28,418 nucleotides of DNA from a virus, in the IMG/VR virus record IMGVR_UViG_3300027749_000403, positions 1 to 28,418 of that record; one strand, given 5' to 3'. The notes beneath the pieces are model-generated. The model saw only the letters and a list, made by a program, of their open reading frames with translations, did no database searches and was not told the DNA's origin. This document shows positions 28,396 to 28,418 of this stretch, piece by piece. Every line of letters starts with the position of its first letter. Within the stretch, counting starts at the first letter, position 1. Position numbers and translations under genes: made by a program.

Positions 28396-28418
28396 TTTAG
28401 TTTCCTATTTGTTATTAA
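28396..28418 (-). promoter_or_regulatory. Leader with ribosome binding site of the annealing protein gene
   Basis: The leftward leader AGGAAACTAAAATG (28406-28393) is nearly identical to that of the exonuclease gene, AGGAAACTAAATG (27406-27395 region). No promoter can be judged because the window ends here. Confidence 0.6.

Noticed and set aside
1-28418. Integrated prophage with attachment site or integrase
   Set aside because: No integrase, excisionase, attachment-like repeat or bacterial gene is visible; lifestyle cannot be decided from this window.

Overview
The window is a contiguous piece of a tailed-phage genome (Caudoviricetes, siphovirus-type morphology with a long non-contractile tail). 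It is AT-rich and tightly packed. Many genes are joined by ATGA or TAATG stop/start overlaps, and most have clear AGGA/GGAG ribosome binding sites. The host cannot be read directly. The 3TM holin, free M15 endolysin, lambda-like tip protein and overall gene style fit a Gram-negative bacterium. A low-GC freshwater betaproteobacterium is a guess from general resemblance, not a demonstrated fact. No integrase, repressor or attachment site is visible, so lifestyle is unresolved.

Layout, rightward late genes (1-25116). DNA packaging: P27-type small terminase and large terminase. Head: HK97-type portal, a 44-residue overlapping small gene, prohead protease, major capsid protein, and a second capsid-like paralog behind a terminator-like hairpin. 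Connector and tail: gp6-like adaptor, head closure, tail terminator, two tandem tail-tube paralogs closed by another terminator, a 73-residue unknown, an HK97 gp10-like protein, a two-frame tail assembly chaperone (probable -1 frameshift), tape measure, two distal/hub proteins, a GNAT acetyltransferase and the tip (J-like) protein. Host recognition (18491-22909): a glycine-rich adhesin-like protein, two small proteins including a cupin, a BppU-like protein, a small linker, and two fibres sharing an N-terminal attachment module. Lysis: small membrane/coiled-coil protein, M15 endolysin, holin. The arm ends with an HTH-metallophosphoesterase fusion.

Layout, leftward early genes (28395-25117). 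A recombination/replication cassette runs leftward: a DUF1071-type single-strand annealing protein, a 114-residue unknown, a 48-residue overlapping small gene, a YqaJ/lambda-exonuclease-type nuclease and a small SSB-like protein with a DDQEVPF tail. A regulatory zone (about 25942-26528) follows. It holds two very small genes (a zinc-ribbon-like one and a very basic one), two 17-bp repeats overlapping likely -10 boxes, a perfect 23-bp palindrome, and paired TATCGGTCA repeats 21 bp apart. Beyond it lie a PD-(D/E)XK-like protein, a 55-residue membrane protein and a 78-residue unknown. Early and late arms converge with no gap at 25116/25117.

The most notable features are the parallel duplication of both main structural proteins (capsid and tail tube), the symmetrical early control region, and several genes below usual size limits (22-55 codons), most of them coupled by overlaps to recognised genes.
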